Shown: one piece after another, positions 22,685 through 32,508 of the stretch
Layout of the letters: each line of letters begins with the position of its first letter
Position numbering within the stretch: position 1 is the stretch's first letter
Source of the DNA: an uncultured Geobacteraceae bacterium
GTDB lineage: Bacteria; Desulfobacterota; Desulfuromonadia; Geobacterales; Pseudopelobacteraceae
Assembly (NCBI GenBank): GCA_903876875.1
Contig: CAIRBT010000133.1
Coordinates: 1 to 34,185, forward strand
Direction of reading: 5' to 3'
DNA: 34,185 nt
Notes under the pieces: model-generated
Told to the model about the DNA's origin: nothing
Databases searched by the model: none
What the model saw: only the letters and a program-made list of their open reading frames with translations
Made by a program: the position numbers and the translations under genes

Positions 22685-25549
22685 TCACACAGAAATGCCG
22701 CTGCCTTTCCCCAGCCATTTACGCAGCATCAGAGCCAGAACATCCTTTTTCACCGGTTTCGACAAAAAGTCATCCATGCCCGCTTTCAAGCAGGCCTCAC
22801 GGTCCCCGTTCATCGCGTTGGCGGTCATGGCAATAATCGGTATGGTGCGATCAAGTACCTTCCAGTGGGAATCGCGAATTTTGGCCGTTGCTTCAAAACC
22901 GTCCATTTCAGGCATCAAACAATCCATGAGCACAATATCATAGGGAATGGTTTCAAGTGCCTGCAACGCCTCATAGCCGTTGGCAACCAGATCAACTTTA
23001 TCATAGCCGATGTTATGCAATAACCCTTTGGCCACTTTCTGGTTGATAATATTATCCTCGGCCAGGAGGATTCTAACGTTCTCTGCGCGCAGAGGGTGGT
23101 GCGCTCCATCCGCCGCCACCGGAACCGGTTCATGAAATCGTGCTATTTCCCCAGCGGTACAGCAACGTAACTGGATGGTAAACCAAAAAGTAGAGCCCTC
23201 CCCCCGCACGCTTCTCACACCAATGGCACCCCCCATCAACTCGGCAAGTTGTCGGCAGATGGCCAGTCCCAGACCGGTCCCTCCAAAACTATTGGAGGTG
23301 GCACTGCTTTCCTGGGTAAACGGCTCGAAAATGGCAGTCAGCCTGGATTCGGGAATACCGATACCGGTGTCCCGGATCTCAAAGAGGAGTGACATGTCAT
23401 CTCCCTCTTCCCGAGCGACGAATACGCCAATGCTAACTCCGCCCTCTTTGGTAAACTTGAGCGCGTTACCGGTTAAATTGGTAATAATCTGCCGCACCCT
23501 GCTCGGATCGCCATGGAGATATACCGGCACATCCGGGGCAACGGTACAGGTCAATGTGAGGCCCTTGGCCGGTGCCGAATAAGAGAACGGTACCAGGGTA
23601 TCATCCACCAGAAGACGCACATTAAAAGAGACCAGTTCCAGATCCATTTTGCCCGATTCGATCTTGGAAAAATCCAAAATGTCGTTAATTAACTCCAACA
23701 GGTGGTGACCACTTCTGCTCACCGATTCGGCATAATCCCGCTGTTCAACCGACAATCCGGTGTCAAGCAGCAGGCTGGTGAGCCCGATAACACCATTCAT
23801 CGGCGTGCGTATCTCATGACTGACTGTGGATAAAAAATAACTTTTTGCTTTGGTGGCCTCCTCAGCCTTTTCCAATGAAACGGCCAATTCCAGGTTTATC
23901 TGTTCAAGTTCATTGGCAAGGGTAAGCAGACTGTTCTCCGCTTCCGTAAAGATGGTACAATCCCAGCAGGTCCCGATCACCCTCACCGGCACGCCGGCTT
24001 CATCGTGCTTCACATCGGCGACAGCCTTCAACGTATGGGGAGAACCATCACCCCAGACAACATTGAACACCGTATTGAACGAAGCTTCACCCTTGAGCGC
24101 TTTCTCGAACTCATCGAACAGACGTTGGATATCATCCGGATGAACCATTGACCGTACCACGTGAAGTACATCCTCTGGAGTGTCTTCTGCCAAACCGAAC
24201 AGTGAATACATCTGCTGATCCCAGCTCATGGATCCGGTTGGCAGATCATAATCCCAGATACCACAATTGGCAGCTTTCGTTGCAAAGGTGAAGCGTTCAT
24301 AGAGCCGTTGGTACTCGACAGCCCGTTCTGCTACATCTTTTTGGGCGAGTATTTTTTCCGTTTCAAGTCGTTTTTGGACAGAAATATCCCGTACCGTGGC
24401 CGACAGAACCATCTGCTGCTCCAACTCCGTCGGCAGCAGGTGAACTTCCGCCATAAACGTATCATCGGTATCAAGTCGGGTATGGAGCCACTCAAAGTGC
24501 TGCAACCCCTCTGAAAAGGCACCGGCAAGCAGACGTTCCGCCTTAGTCAGAGAATTTTCACCATCAAATTGCAGCGTGGGGGAAAGATCACTTGGCCGCC
24601 GTCCGATGATATCTTCGCGGCAACCTGCCGCAAAGAGCCGAACCGCAGCCAGGTTACAGTTGATAATTTTTTCTGAATCGATAATCAGGATGGCATCAAG
24701 GGTAGATTCAAACAGATCACGGAGACGCTTTCGTGAATCGAGTAAGCTTTCTTCCAGACTTTTGCGAATCGATAAGTCCGTAATAGCACCAAACATCCAT
24801 AACGGTTGCCCGTTTTCTTTCCAGGAGGCAACTTTACCCCGTGACAGCACCCACACCCAATGACCACCCCGGTGCCGCATTCTCATTTCACATTCGTAGT
24901 ATGCCACTTCCCCGCAAAAATGGGCTTCCAACTTACGATTACTCTGTTCTACATCTTCAGGATGACAGAGTAACTGCCACTTTTGAAACGTGAGAGGAGA
25001 TAATTCCGCCAGGGAATGGCCAATTAACTGTGCCCACCGGGCATTAATCACCACCTCCCCCGACCGCAGATTCCATTCCCATGAACCGGCCCGGGTTCCG
25101 TCAACAACATAGGTCAGTCGCTGCCGCTCATTATGCAGTTCTTCCTTATCAAGAAGTATCTGTTCTTTCTGCCGTATCAGCTGCATCTGGTTGCGGATGC
25201 GCCTGCGCACCAGCCCCATGTTGTAGGGTTTGGAAATGAAATCAATGGCACCAAGCTCCAAGCCACGGATTTCATCGTCTCTATGATCCAGTGCCGAGAT
25301 CATGATAACCGGAATATCGGCCAGAGCGGGATCGTCCTTGAGACGACGACAGACCTCATAGCCGTCCATCTCCGGCATGATAATATCGAGAAGAATCAGG
25401 TCGGGACGCTTGGCAGCTGCCTGACGCAGTGCCGCTTCACCACCAGTGGCAAGATACACAGTATACTCATCTGCAAGTGCACAACTCAACGTCTGTAAGC
25501 CAACCACAGAATCATCTACGAGCAATATTTTCTCAGTCACTTCAGGCAT
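22685..25549 (-). CDS. Hybrid histidine kinase: REC-PAS-PAS-PAS-HisKA-HATPase-REC
   Basis: 954 residues with no membrane segment, so probably cytoplasmic. An N-terminal receiver (about 6-125, phospho-Asp55 in [13 protein letters not shown]) is followed by a short coiled linker and three PAS-type segments starting near 150, 275 and 415. HisKA has [15 protein letters not shown] (phospho-His), and the ATPase has N box [17 protein letters not shown] and [11 protein letters not shown]-terminal receiver (about 830-945) has [12 protein letters not shown]. The signal is unknown; the N-terminal receiver means another kinase may act on it. The start is ATG 25549 with AAGGAG upstream. No Hpt or output gene is adjacent, except a possible remnant just upstream. 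Confidence 0.93.
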   Translation of the reverse strand: MPEVTEKILLVDDSVVGLQTLSCALADEYTVYLATGGEAALRQAAAKRPDLILLDIIMPEMDGYEVCRRLKDDPALADIPVIMISALDHRDDEIRGLELGAIDFISKPYNMGLVRRRIRNQMQLIRQKEQILLDKEELHNERQRLTYVVDGTRAGSWEWNLRSGEVVINARWAQLIGHSLAELSPLTFQKWQLLCHPEDVEQSNRKLEAHFCGEVAYYECEMRMRHRGGHWVWVLSRGKVASWKENGQPLWMFGAITDLSIRKSLEESLLDSRKRLRDLFESTLDAILIIDSEKIINCNLAAVRLFAAGCREDIIGRRPSDLSPTLQFDGENSLTKAERLLAGAFSEGLQHFEWLHTRLDTDDTFMAEVHLLPTELEQQMVLSATVRDISVQKRLETEKILAQKDVAERAVEYQRLYERFTFATKAANCGIWDYDLPTGSMSWDQQMYSLFGLAEDTPEDVLHVVRSMVHPDDIQRLFDEFEKALKGEASFNTVFNVVWGDGSPHTLKAVADVKHDEAGVPVRVIGTCWDCTIFTEAENSLLTLANELEQINLELAVSLEKAEEATKAKSYFLSTVSHEIRTPMNGVIGLTSLLLDTGLSVEQRDYAESVSRSGHHLLELINDILDFSKIESGKMDLELVSFNVRLLVDDTLVPFSYSAPAKGLTLTCTVAPDVPVYLHGDPSRVRQIITNLTGNALKFTKEGGVSIGVFVAREEGDDMSLLFEIRDTGIGIPESRLTAIFEPFTQESSATSNSFGGTGLGLAICRQLAELMGGAIGVRSVRGEGSTFWFTIQLRCCTAGEIARFHEPVPVAADGAHHPLRAENVRILLAEDNIINQKVAKGLLHNIGYDKVDLVANGYEALQALETIPYDIVLMDCLMPEMDGFEATAKIRDSHWKVLDRTIPIIAMTANAMNGDREACLKAGMDDFLSKPVKKDVLALMLRKWLGKGSGISV

Positions 25550-25800
25550 TGGGCTCCTTGTCCAGCTGCTTCAAGAGATAGTGTCGCAAGCGTCGCCAAC
25601 GCACCTTCAAAATCAATGGCATGTACCCGACTGAGCAGCATTTCAAGCCTTGTGGAGGCCGCAAGCTGTGTACTAAGGACTTTAACCCACAACCAACCGC
25701 TGCGGTGCCCCGACTCGTTCATCACATCGATGGCAAAACCGGCCGACTTACCCCCCTTATCAAAAAAACAGGTTGGAGGCAGATCAGGAGCAAAACTCTC
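25537..25800 (-). other. Open frame without clear start, overlapping the kinase start
   Basis: An 87-codon open frame runs from just after a TAG at 25801 to a TGA at 25537, overlapping the kinase ATG by 13 bases. It reads protein-like (SAGFAIDVMNESGHRSGWL, then LLSRVHAIDFEGALATLATL), but the only starts are internal (GTG 25725, ATG 25722) without a ribosome site. The C-terminal helix pair faintly resembles the tails of Hpt-type domains. It could be the 3' end of a decayed upstream gene. I do not recognise a family. Confidence 0.3.
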
Positions 25801-25845
25801 CTAAAGAGCACCGTAGCATGTTGACGCAAAGGGGGTTTTCATATA

Positions 25846-25947
25846 CAACGGCTCCTGTATTTTAAATATAAACAATGTTTTATTTGAAAAACAGTATATG
25901 TGCGTTATAATCTTTGTCAAGCATCAGATTACAACCATGAGCCGTTG
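25846..25947. promoter_or_regulatory. Inverted repeat bracketing the glgC promoter
   Basis: CAACGGCTC (25846-25854) and GAGCCGTTG (25939-25947) are perfect 9-bp inverted arms 84 bases apart. They lie on either side of the -35/-10 at 25884-25911, the downstream arm about 30 bases past the -10. They could be two operator halves for a looping regulator or a long-range stem. No protein can be named. Confidence 0.35.
25884..25911 (+). promoter_or_regulatory. Sigma70-type promoter for glgC
   Basis: TTGAAA (25884-25889), 16 bases, then a perfect TATAAT (25906-25911). It gives a 5' leader of roughly 160 bases before glgC at 26078. The gap 25801-26077 otherwise contains no gene. Confidence 0.65.
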
Positions 25948-26077
25948 AATAGCAATGATCTCGTTTGATACCATGTTCCAAAGACATTTTTTTATCGCAG
26001 GAGCAACTTTTATATGTTCAAGTGCTGCGTAATACGGTAGAGTTTGTACTACAATTGATTTATTTTGGAGGTGTGCT

Positions 26078-27319
26078 ATGTATTCCCTGGATAATGTGGG
26101 CAGAAACACCATCGCCATGGTTCTGGCGGGGGGAAAAGGGGAGCGTCTCAGTCCGTTGACCCTGCGTCGCGCCAAGCCGAGCGTCGCCTTTGGCGGCAAG
26201 TACAAGATCATTGACTTTGTCCTGAGCAATCTTTTTAACTCCGGCATCAAAAAGGTCTATATTCTGACCCAGTACCGGGCCTACTCACTCAACAAGCACA
26301 TTCGTGAATCATGGGGTAAATGGACCGGCCTGGGCGAATTCTATGTGGCGATTTCTCCTGAAACGAGCAGTGAAAGTGAAGAGTGGTTCAAAGGAACCGC
26401 AGACGCAATTCTCCAGTATCTCCGTTTTGTTGAGTCATCCGATGCCGACTACGTTGCCATCTTCGGGGGTGACCATATCTACAAGATGGATATCACCCAG
26501 ATGATCAACGCCCACCGCATGAACCGGGCAGACATTACCATTGCAGCCCTTGAGGTTCCCAAGGATGAGGCGAGCCGCTTTGGAGTCTTTTCAGTCGATG
26601 ACGATGCCCGTGTTACCGCCTTCACCGAAAAACCGGATGACCCGGAAACCATTCCGGGACGGGATACCTGCCTGGCCTCCATGGGAAATTACATTTTCTC
26701 AACAAAAAAACTGATCGACGTGCTGCTGGAAGGAAAAAAACACCACGAGGATCTTGACTTCGGCAAGCATGTCATTCCGATGATGTTGCAGGCTAATGAC
26801 CGGGTTTTTGCCTATAACTTCAATGACAACCTAATTCCTGGCATGAAAGCCGGTGAGCGGGGGTACTGGAAGGATGTGGGCACCATCGACTCCTATTACG
26901 AAGCCAATATGGATCTGATCAATGTATCTCCCCAGTTGAACCTCTACAACTACAAATGGCCGATTTTGACCAATCAGGGGAACCTTCCCCCCGCCAAAAC
27001 CGTCTTTGACGACAGTGACCGCCGGGGTGTCAATATTGACTCCTACGTCTGCGCCGGTTGTATTACCAGCGGCAGTACGGTCAGGCGCTCAATTCTCGGC
27101 CCGCTCTGCAAGATAAACAGCTACAGCCTTGTGGAGGAGTGTATCCTCTTTGAAAACGTCACCGTCGGTCGCCATGTCAAAATCAGACGAGCCATTATTG
27201 ACAAGGGGGTCGTCATACCAGACGGAACGTCCATCGGCTATGACCTTGAGGCGGATTTGGCAAACGGCTATACGGTCACCGAGTCAGGCATTGTGGTCGT
27301 ACCACGCAAAGATAAATAA
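26078..27319 (+). CDS. glgC: Glucose-1-phosphate adenylyltransferase
   Basis: 413 residues. The nucleotidyltransferase start AMVLAGGKGERLSPLT is followed by AKPSVAFGGKYKIIDF, FGGDHIYKMD (catalytic Asp region), SMGNYIF and WKDVGTIDSYYEANMDL. A left-handed beta-helix C-terminus has hexapeptide-like repeats (SGSTVRRSILGPLCKINSYS). It makes ADP-glucose for glycogen synthesis, the committed and usually allosterically controlled step. TTGGAGG precedes the ATG. It is monocistronic, bounded by a promoter and a strong terminator; no other glycogen gene is in the window. Confidence 0.95.
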   Translation: MYSLDNVGRNTIAMVLAGGKGERLSPLTLRRAKPSVAFGGKYKIIDFVLSNLFNSGIKKVYILTQYRAYSLNKHIRESWGKWTGLGEFYVAISPETSSESEEWFKGTADAILQYLRFVESSDADYVAIFGGDHIYKMDITQMINAHRMNRADITIAALEVPKDEASRFGVFSVDDDARVTAFTEKPDDPETIPGRDTCLASMGNYIFSTKKLIDVLLEGKKHHEDLDFGKHVIPMMLQANDRVFAYNFNDNLIPGMKAGERGYWKDVGTIDSYYEANMDLINVSPQLNLYNYKWPILTNQGNLPPAKTVFDDSDRRGVNIDSYVCAGCITSGSTVRRSILGPLCKINSYSLVEECILFENVTVGRHVKIRRAIIDKGVVIPDGTSIGYDLEADLANGYTVTESGIVVVPRKDK

Positions 27320-27341
27320 CGTCCCTCACCCATGACGTATC

Positions 27342-27373
27342 AAAAAAACCCCCTTTTCCAAGGGGGTTTTTTT
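27342..27373. terminator. Bidirectional intrinsic terminator between glgC and the thiolase-like gene
   Basis: Seven A, five C and two T, a TTCC loop, then two A, five G and seven T: a 14-bp perfect stem with U-tracts in both directions. It lies between two converging stop codons (27319 and 27384) and serves both. Confidence 0.92.
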
Positions 27374-27383
27374 GTGCAGTTAT

Positions 27384-28988
27384 TTATGGCATGACCTTCC
27401 GGGTTAGTTTTTTCCAACTGTTCCCCGCCAGCTCTACCAGACCGTTCATGGTACGGGTATAAAAGCGGGTAACCGGGATACTGTTTACCATCAAGGCGCC
27501 ATCAACCGATTCTATAGAGATGGAATCACCGGCGGCACAGGCCGAAATGGCATCGTAATACTCCCCTGAAACCCCAAAAAGGAATTTGTAGGTGGAACCC
27601 TCACAGCGGCAGGCAACCACCAGGATAACGATTTCCGGTTCTCCGGTACGGTAGTTGAAACGGGCGGTCGAGGTCACAAAAGAGCCGACGGTCGGGGTGC
27701 CAGTGGCCAGCACCGCCTCCAGAGTGACCTTCTTCGGCTTGAGTTTCCCAAGGGAGGGGAGCCCCCACGGCTTGAACGGCACCGGTTGACGTTCCTCGTA
27801 ATGGTCACTCCGCTCCAAAAGGGTCACCACATTATTGTTAATCGGCCCACCGATGGAGTGGGACAGACCAGCAATGAAACGGCCATCCCGTATGAACCGG
27901 TGATTTTCCACAATCTGCACCATGCCGGTCGCCCCCAGCGGATGCCCCCGCCCCTTCAGACCGCCGGTAATATTGGTCGGGAACAGACCGTTAGCACCGG
28001 TCAGAGAATCATCCAGCAGAGCATCCATCAACCGCTTTCTCCCGACAATCCCCAGATCCACCATGTTGATCGGACCAAAGCCATTGAAGGGGTCATGCAT
28101 ATTGACATGGAGCTTACCGGCAAAACTGCGGATATCCTTGATGCCGGCCATGCCGTAGGCGTAGGCGGCGGCTATGACCGTGGCCGGAAAGGAGTTGAAA
28201 TAGTTACGATCGGCGATAGTCGGAATATCGGTCGCACTCCCTACCCCGCTCACCCGCACCAGTTGGGGGCGGGAGGTAAGCAGCACCGCCGCCACACCGT
28301 CAGACATGGGGCAGAAATCATGGTAGCGGAGCGGATACCAGTAGGGATAGTTTCGCCCATCGGCAATCTGGCGGTAATACTCTGCCAGCTCCACTTCGGC
28401 ATTCAGATGGGCTTCCGGATTCTGGGCGGCAAACCGCTGGCTCCGCTGGGTCAGCAGGGCCGAATAGGCGGTCCACTCCTCGTCGGAAAGTCCTAGTTTT
28501 TCCTTGAGAGCACGAGCCACCAGGGCACCGCAGGCCGGCATGGTCAAACCGAATTCCGCTTCATCGCGATCAATGACACCGGCAATAATTCTGGTTGAAT
28601 CTGCTGTGGAGGCATCACTCATTTTCTGGACACCGATGGCCAGCACGGCATCGAAGCGGCCGGAGGCGATTTCCAGATAGGCACTTTCAAAGGCAGAGGC
28701 CCCGGAAGAAGAGGCCGTGTCGATCAACACCGAACGGGCACCGGAAATACCGAGGATACCAGCGATCTTGGCGGCGGTATTATCAACCCCGGAGAAGGCG
28801 GCCGGATTCTGACTGCCAACAATAACCCCCTCAATATCCCGGCGTCTCACCGAACTCCCCTCAAACACCGCCCCGCTCAATTCGGCCAGTTCAAGAAAGG
28901 ATAACTGTGCTTTTTCCTTACCGTTATAACGGCCCACCGGAGCCATCCAGGATGAGGCAACATAGACCGGACGTGGTTTAAATTCCAT
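27384..28988 (-). CDS. Thiolase-superfamily protein lacking catalytic cysteines, with C-terminal beta-rich domain
   Basis: 534 residues, longer than a thiolase (about 390). Residues ~1-390 follow the thiolase fold: FSGVDNTAAKIAGILG, MSDGVAAVLLTS, then TGGLKGRGHPLGATGM with the catalytic His. At the nucleophile position, where thiolases read C-x-S-G, this protein reads DTASSSGASAF (Ser for Cys). The second active-site Cys (CxGG) is also Ser (SHSIGGPINN). Residues ~400-530 form an extra beta-rich domain, OB-like, comparable to DUF35 or the C-terminal domain of thiolase-like protein 1. The start is ATG 28988, with AAAGGAA upstream. It may be a non-condensing acyl-CoA-binding protein. Confidence 0.82.
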   Translation of the reverse strand: MEFKPRPVYVASSWMAPVGRYNGKEKAQLSFLELAELSGAVFEGSSVRRRDIEGVIVGSQNPAAFSGVDNTAAKIAGILGISGARSVLIDTASSSGASAFESAYLEIASGRFDAVLAIGVQKMSDASTADSTRIIAGVIDRDEAEFGLTMPACGALVARALKEKLGLSDEEWTAYSALLTQRSQRFAAQNPEAHLNAEVELAEYYRQIADGRNYPYWYPLRYHDFCPMSDGVAAVLLTSRPQLVRVSGVGSATDIPTIADRNYFNSFPATVIAAAYAYGMAGIKDIRSFAGKLHVNMHDPFNGFGPINMVDLGIVGRKRLMDALLDDSLTGANGLFPTNITGGLKGRGHPLGATGMVQIVENHRFIRDGRFIAGLSHSIGGPINNNVVTLLERSDHYEERQPVPFKPWGLPSLGKLKPKKVTLEAVLATGTPTVGSFVTSTARFNYRTGEPEIVILVVACRCEGSTYKFLFGVSGEYYDAISACAAGDSISIESVDGALMVNSIPVTRFYTRTMNGLVELAGNSWKKLTRKVMP

Positions 28989-29030
28989 AACTAATTCCTT
29001 TCGTGACAACGGGTGATATTGAGTGAACAA

Positions 29031-31448
29031 CTAAAACTTAAACCACTTTGCAGAGTCATTGAGATGCGTTGCAGTTACAGCCAACTCTTGCGCCGATCGT
29101 TTGACGTCGGAAAAAGCAGTTTTAATCTCACCGGATGAATCTGCAATGCCAGCCATCACTTTGGTAATTTCTTCAGAGGTTACCGACTGTTCCTCTGCCG
29201 CAACCGCGATTCTGTTGATCATTTCTGCTATATTTTCCATATCTTCAACAATTTTATCAATGGAAAGAACAGCGTCATTCACCAGAGAAACGACATTATC
29301 CACCGCGCCGTTTTCTTCCGTAATAAGGTTAACCGTCTCCTTGACGCTAGATTGCATATCATTAATCCTTGTCACAATATCACCGGTAGCGTCGCTTGTT
29401 TTAATCGCCAACCCACGTACTTCGTCGGCCACAACAGCAAAACCGCGCCCCATATCACCGGCGCGGGCTGCTTCAATAGCAGCGTTAAGGGCAAGAAGAT
29501 TGGTTTGATCGGCAATAGTATTGATCAAGGAAATGACACTGCTTATTTCTTCCGATTTTTTACTGAGAGATTGGATATTTTTTGCTGATGTTCTGATTAT
29601 TTCGGCAAAACTGTGCAGTTCATTTACCGCACCATGCATTTTCCCCCTTCCATGCAGTGCGGTTTTTTTCATGGATGAAGCGGTCTCGGCCGTACTATTG
29701 ACGTTGTTGGCAACGTTATTAATGGTTTGTGACATCTCTGCCATCGCCGTTGCAGAATGTTGGATTTCCCCTGCCTGCTCGTCAGCACCGTGTTCTAACG
29801 CATTGGCGGTACTGGATAGTTCTTCAGAGTTACTGGCCAATGTATCCGTAGCCTGACCTATTTCTTTGGCGATATGACGAAGATTAGCCACCATCTCGGC
29901 CATCGCTTTTTCTACCTGGCCAATTTCGTCATTCTGGCTGGTATCAACAACACAATTAAGATTGCCGGCTGAAATTTGTTTGGCAGTCGTGAGAAGACGT
30001 AACAGAGGAGACGAAATTGCCCGATACATCCAGGCACCGAATGCCATACCGAAAGCTATGGCCAAACCTCCGATAAGGAGAATCAGGGAGAGGCTTTTTC
30101 GAATCATACTATTGACCGCAGTGATGGATTTTTCCTGCTCATCATGGGCTGTCAGCTCAGTCTGCTTGCCCTTTTCAGCGAGCTTGACCACAATCTCACG
30201 CAGTAGTGAAGCTTCTTTACCAGCCTGTTCATGTAAAGAAATCTTCTGCTTTACCTTTGCGGCAATACCATCAGCGGCGACAACTGCGGCTTGCACACCG
30301 GCAAGAGCTGCAGTTGATTTTTTCAACGTGTTGAGCTCGTTGAGTGCCTTGATCTTCTTCAGATCACGTTCAAGATTTACGGTAGATTTTGCAATTTTTG
30401 CATACTGAGAATTAATCTGCCCCAGGAGGACATCAACCTCCTGGGTGGAGCTCAGATTGAAAAGCCGCGCGACCATCCCATCTATGGCCGTACCGTTGGC
30501 AACCAGTTCAGCATTGTTTGAGAGCGCATTCACGGCAATACTAGACTGGGTAAAGTTGATCCCTTGTTTTCCGGAAGCATCTGCAACTTTTTCATTCACT
30601 TTTTCCAGATCGGTATCAATTAAGGTAATGAGCGCGTCGAGCTTTTCCTGAAGTTCACTGAGCATCCCGTCCGCCTTAACACCATCACCACCTGTTCGCG
30701 CAGAGAAATACTCCTCGGTCTTTACTGCCAGACTTTTAATTTCATCACGCACCTTCTGACTACCCCGAACGTTGTTATTTTGCTGAACTCTGTCCAACAG
30801 AGCCTTTGCCTGTGACCTGTAACGTTTGGCATTACCACGCTGAGATTGCAGAATAACCACCATAACATCACGCAGCTGGGTTTTAGCCATGGCAAGGCTC
30901 GCCTGCTTGTCTGACATGCTATTACGGATTTCTACGGAAGATTCATAGGTTGCAGAACTGGTCAGTCGGAGAGCCTGTACTTTGCTGTCCAGATCCTTCA
31001 ACAGAGTAAGTGCTTCGTTCAGTCGCTGAGAAATCACATGGGCAGCCTGTGCAGCTTGTTCGTCTGCAGTAAGGCTTCCATCGATCGTCTTCGTCAGGTT
31101 ACCGTGTACCGTTGAAAGTTCGGCATAGGCACTATATTTCTCGCCCGACATACTTTCAAGGGACTCCTGAACTTTGTTGACGGTATCAAGAGTTTTTTCC
31201 GATTCCGACTTTAACGTCGTGAATTCAAGTTTATTTCGTGCGCCGCTTATCTTTATCAGGTCAGCAGAGGCACCCTGGGCTGCCCGTTGCAGCTCCAAAG
31301 TTTTAAGCTGGAATGGGGTACTTTTCTCGGTCAAATATGCCAATTTATTCTTAATAAAAGTCATACCGAAATAGCTTGTGGTGGAAATCGCAACGGAGAT
31401 GCCAACAACAATGGCAACATTCATAATCAATTTGGTTTTTATCGTCAT
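29031..31448 (-). CDS. Methyl-accepting chemotaxis protein, paralogue of the one at 12468
   Basis: 805 residues. TM1 near residues 9-29 and TM2 near 448-470 enclose about 420 helical periplasmic residues. HAMP ([20 protein letters not shown]) and a signalling hairpin with tip [20 protein letters not shown] follow. Right after TM1 both paralogues carry K-L-x-Y-L-T-x-x-S-x-P-[FY]-Q, and both end with a W-F-K near the C-terminus, so they share origin along their length. The start is ATG 31448 (MTIKTKL) with GGGGT upstream. It lies between the rhodanese gene, separated by a hairpin, and the thiolase-like gene, 42 bp after this stop. Confidence 0.92.
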   Translation of the reverse strand: MTIKTKLIMNVAIVVGISVAISTTSYFGMTFIKNKLAYLTEKSTPFQLKTLELQRAAQGASADLIKISGARNKLEFTTLKSESEKTLDTVNKVQESLESMSGEKYSAYAELSTVHGNLTKTIDGSLTADEQAAQAAHVISQRLNEALTLLKDLDSKVQALRLTSSATYESSVEIRNSMSDKQASLAMAKTQLRDVMVVILQSQRGNAKRYRSQAKALLDRVQQNNNVRGSQKVRDEIKSLAVKTEEYFSARTGGDGVKADGMLSELQEKLDALITLIDTDLEKVNEKVADASGKQGINFTQSSIAVNALSNNAELVANGTAIDGMVARLFNLSSTQEVDVLLGQINSQYAKIAKSTVNLERDLKKIKALNELNTLKKSTAALAGVQAAVVAADGIAAKVKQKISLHEQAGKEASLLREIVVKLAEKGKQTELTAHDEQEKSITAVNSMIRKSLSLILLIGGLAIAFGMAFGAWMYRAISSPLLRLLTTAKQISAGNLNCVVDTSQNDEIGQVEKAMAEMVANLRHIAKEIGQATDTLASNSEELSSTANALEHGADEQAGEIQHSATAMAEMSQTINNVANNVNSTAETASSMKKTALHGRGKMHGAVNELHSFAEIIRTSAKNIQSLSKKSEEISSVISLINTIADQTNLLALNAAIEAARAGDMGRGFAVVADEVRGLAIKTSDATGDIVTRINDMQSSVKETVNLITEENGAVDNVVSLVNDAVLSIDKIVEDMENIAEMINRIAVAAEEQSVTSEEITKVMAGIADSSGEIKTAFSDVKRSAQELAVTATHLNDSAKWFKF

Positions 31449-31482
31449 CTTTACCCCACGAGAGTGCCAAGCGCACAATAAT

Positions 31483-31508
31483 AAAGGGCATTGCGAACAA
31501 TGCCCTTT
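31483..31508 (-). terminator. Hairpin between rhodanese and chemoreceptor genes
   Basis: A perfect 11-bp stem (AAAGGGCATTG / CAATGCCCTTT) with a TTCG loop on the minus strand, followed by ATTATTG. It lies 29 bp past the rhodanese stop and 34 bp before the receptor start. The U-tract is imperfect, so it may attenuate or stabilise the rhodanese mRNA rather than stop all transcription. Confidence 0.6.
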
Positions 31509-31537
31509 GCATTACCAAAGCGATACAGGAATAGCCG

Positions 31538-32017
31538 TTACTCCACAGGATTACCGGCTTTTTTCCATGCCGGTATACCGTCACGATACCAATAGAGGTT
31601 TTTAAAACCCAGCTGGGAGAGCATCAGGGCAACCGAGGGTGATCTCCAGCAGTGGGTACCATTGCAATAGAGCAGATACTCCTTGCTTTTATCGAGGTTC
31701 TTTGCCAGCCCGGGGTTATCAATAAGCGTGTCACAGAAGAACAGCTTGGCACCTGCAATATGCTCAGTATCAAACTGGGTCTTGATTCGATTGTCGAGAA
31801 AAACAACCTTTTTCTCTTTGAGCAGCTTCAACGCCTCAGTCGTATTGACATTTTTCACACCCGGAAGAGATGCAGGCATATCCTTCTTTATCTCGGCATC
31901 AGCCTTCATCGCCATAATTTTATCCATTATATCATCGGAGTATCCTTCTTCAGCAAACGCACATACTGCTGTCATGAGAACCACCAATCCTGCAACCATC
32001 AGTACTATTTTTTTCAT
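31538..32017 (-). CDS. Exported rhodanese-like sulfurtransferase
   Basis: 159 residues beginning MKKIVLMVAGLVVLMTAVCAFAEE, a Sec signal peptide with an A-x-A cleavage site, so it is periplasmic. One rhodanese domain follows: VVFLDNRIKTQFDTEHIAGA and the active loop YCNGTHCWRSPSVAL, in which a Cys followed by Trp-Arg-Ser recalls the PQQ-associated CXXCW rhodaneses. The start is ATG 32017 with AAGAAGGTGG upstream; the frame from 32059 overlaps the promoter. It probably moves sulfane sulfur or senses it. The gene next in the same direction is a chemoreceptor. Confidence 0.88.
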   Translation of the reverse strand: MKKIVLMVAGLVVLMTAVCAFAEEGYSDDIMDKIMAMKADAEIKKDMPASLPGVKNVNTTEALKLLKEKKVVFLDNRIKTQFDTEHIAGAKLFFCDTLIDNPGLAKNLDKSKEYLLYCNGTHCWRSPSVALMLSQLGFKNLYWYRDGIPAWKKAGNPVE

Positions 32018-32065
32018 AAGGCCACCTTCTTTGTAAAAGAATAAACTGCTCATAAACATTTTCCC

Positions 32066-32093
32066 ATTATGCTAACTCTAGCTATCTTGTCAA
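32066..32093 (-). promoter_or_regulatory. Promoter of the rhodanese gene
   Basis: On the minus strand: TTGACA (32093-32088, perfect -35), 16 bases, CATAAT (32071-32066). It predicts a start near 32058 and a leader of about 40 bases. Confidence 0.65.
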
Positions 32094-32167
32094 GATATAA
32101 TGTACGAGATCTACGATACACCTGAACTTTTATCACCCCTCAGAGGTGATGACATCACCCGCTCCAG

Positions 32168-32312
32168 TCAAGTCTCTTCCAGTGCCTTGATCAGTGAACG
32201 GTATTCTCGGCTACTGACAGTCAATAGCAAGCTTCATTGCTTTCAACTTTGACAGGTTTTTCAAGTCATAGCTCTGCCGCTTTCGGGACGAGAATTCGGC
32301 AATCATCGGCAT
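32168..32312 (-). pseudogene. Decayed small gene, frameshifted
   Basis: The gap 32094-32508 holds no intact gene. On the minus strand, MPMIAEFSSRKRQSYDL...KAMKLAIDC (from 32312) stops at a TAG, while an adjacent frame continues TVSSREYRSLIKALEET to a TGA at 32168. A one-base change near 32220 would join them into a small protein of about 48 residues. I do not recognise it. A third frame over the same DNA reads LVAYADDCRILV, recalling a reverse-transcriptase YADD box, but is short. Confidence 0.35.
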
Positions 32313-32508
32313 AGGCGACCAGTTGGTCTTCAAAAACAGAGGGGACTAATTGAAAAACTGATTTGGAGGGAAGAGAGATCTGAGCGTAAAATCCGCCACG
32401 AGTAACATATCCGGCATATGTGAAGGGTCGTGTCACAGTCAACGAAAGATATCGGCAGCGACACCGAACAGCAAGCGGACCTTGCCCCCAGAATGGCGTC
32501 GAAGAGAT

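Noticed and set aside
27786-28496. 236-residue plus-strand frame opposite the thiolase-like gene
   Set aside because: Antisense shadow of a clear thiolase-fold gene; no ribosome site and no domain.
32266-32325. Reverse-transcriptase domain
   Set aside because: Only a YADD-like box with about ten plausible residues around it; no flanking RT motifs and a stop soon after, and another frame over the same bases reads at least as well.
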